A DNA stretch of 7,004 nucleotides from assembly GCA_023265215.1 (NCBI GenBank), contig JAHFUH010000289.1:1-7004 (forward strand), read 5' to 3'. The translations under genes were made by a program, and so were the position numbers. Position 1 is the stretch's first letter; each line of letters opens with the position of its first letter. Below, piece by piece: positions 6,289 to 7,004 of the stretch. Under the pieces are notes generated by a model, which did no database searches, was not told where the DNA came from, and was given only the letters and a program-made list of their open reading frames with translations. Source of the DNA: Acidobacteriota bacterium (lineage in GTDB: Bacteria; Acidobacteriota; UBA6911).

Positions 6289-7004
6289 TGCGGAATATTT
6301 TCAATAACTCAATCGCGTACTACATAAGCGCGCATGGCTATGGGCACGGAGTTCGCTCCTGCGACATTATCCGCGCATTAAATCTTTCATTCCCTTACCT
6401 CGATGTTCAGATAATCAGCGATCTGCCCGCAATCTTTTTGTCAAACCGGATCGGCTCCATCGGAAATCCTATACGGCCGGGGTCTTTCGATGTGGGAATG
6501 GTCCAGATTGATTCAATTCGCGTTGACGTCGATGCTACGCTGGCCCGGGTGGAGCAACTCTATTCCCGACGCAAGGAACTTGTAGCGCAGGAATTGGATT
6601 ACATCCGCGCGATGAAATTCGCTCTGGTTGTTGTAGATATTCCCGCAATTCCTCTGGAGTCTGCGGCACTCGCTGGCATTCCGGGAATTGCTGTCGGCAA
6701 CTTCGGCTGGGATTGGATCTATTCGGGATTCACCGCTCAAGATCCTCGATGGACGGCTTTGGTGAAAATATTTCAAGAGCAGTATGGCTGCGCGGATCTG
6801 CTGCTGAGGCTTCCTTTCAGCGAAAAGATGGCTGCATTTAATCGCATCGAGGATGTCCCGCTCGTCGCTTCCCCTGGAACAAACCTCCGGTCGAAAATTG
6901 CGGCAGTCAGCCGCTGCGATCCGGATAAAAAATGGATTTTGATTTCGTTTACCACTCTGGGATGGGACGAGGATTCTCTGGCCAGAGTGGAGAGCATTGA
7001 AGAG
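6288..7004 (+). CDS. GT-B-like glycosyltransferase-fold protein related to the N-terminal part of L-arabinokinase (3' partial)
   Basis: Open frame of 239 codons to the right edge without a stop. The only usable start is GTG 6288: the frame is closed by TGA at 6264 and no ATG or TTG lies between. AGAAGG (6278-6283) is a plausible ribosome site, and the G of the trxB TAG is the G of GTG, so translation is probably coupled. The Gly/His-rich loop HGYGHG (16-21) opens a Rossmann-like nucleotide-sugar fold as in GT-B enzymes. Further marks are VVVDIP (D117), GNFGWDWIY (137-145), LLRLPF (172-177) and DVPLV (about 190-194). From memory this order matches the GT-like N-terminal half of plant L-arabinokinase (ARA1), where a sugar-kinase domain follows. 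Whether a kinase domain follows here cannot be seen. The reaction is unknown; UDP-sugar binding is inference. No signal peptide was seen, so it should be cytoplasmic. Confidence 0.82.
   Translation, partial: MRNIFNNSIAYYISAHGYGHGVRSCDIIRALNLSFPYLDVQIISDLPAIFLSNRIGSIGNPIRPGSFDVGMVQIDSIRVDVDATLARVEQLYSRRKELVAQELDYIRAMKFALVVVDIPAIPLESAALAGIPGIAVGNFGWDWIYSGFTAQDPRWTALVKIFQEQYGCADLLLRLPFSEKMAAFNRIEDVPLVASPGTNLRSKIAAVSRCDPDKKWILISFTTLGWDEDSLARVESIEE

Noticed and set aside
6513..6997. Two minus-strand open frames opposite the right-edge gene
   Set aside because: The plus-strand frame carries conserved GT-B-like motifs along its full length and a coupled start. The minus-strand frames resemble nothing and lack start signals.

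Overview
The window looks like bacterial chromosome, most likely from an Acidobacteriota-type organism. That placement is an inference from remembered families: a Ser/Thr kinase with a C-terminal membrane module, a CDP-alcohol phosphatidyltransferase next to a GtrA protein, and a secreted START-like protein. No rRNA or marker gene is present to confirm it. Base composition is moderate and fairly even. No phage, IS, tRNA or CRISPR signature was seen.

Layout, left to right. (1) 1-1206, plus strand: Ser/Thr protein kinase cut by the left edge, so that the first codon is probably the catalytic VAIK lysine. (2) 1207-1469: a gene-free stretch holding an array of five short hairpins spaced about 31-37 nt apart. 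(3) 3463 down to 1470, minus strand: a tight three-gene operon of CDP-alcohol phosphatidyltransferase, GtrA-family membrane protein and a secreted START/SRPBCC-like protein of unknown function. (4) 3464-3607: a divergent intergenic region. (5) 3608-5257, plus strand: PGM1-type alpha-phosphoglucomutase. (6) 5335-6288, plus strand: thioredoxin reductase behind its own perfect TATAAT box. (7) 6288-7004, plus strand: a GTG-initiated gene overlapping the trxB stop codon by one base and running off the right edge. It encodes a GT-B-like protein resembling the N-terminal part of plant-type L-arabinokinase.

How they may work together. Phosphoglucomutase makes glucose-1-phosphate for NDP-sugars. GtrA proteins are thought to move polyprenyl-phosphate sugars across the membrane. 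The CDP-alcohol phosphatidyltransferase makes a phospholipid headgroup bond, and START-like folds bind lipids. A membrane glycolipid or envelope theme is therefore reasonable for the central genes, but it rests on inference. TrxB (NADPH to thioredoxin) is housekeeping; its coupling to a putative sugar-binding GT-B protein is unexplained. The least described items are the hairpin array, the CDP-alcohol/GtrA/START operon, the kinase C-terminal membrane module, and the trxB-coupled L-arabinokinase-like protein.
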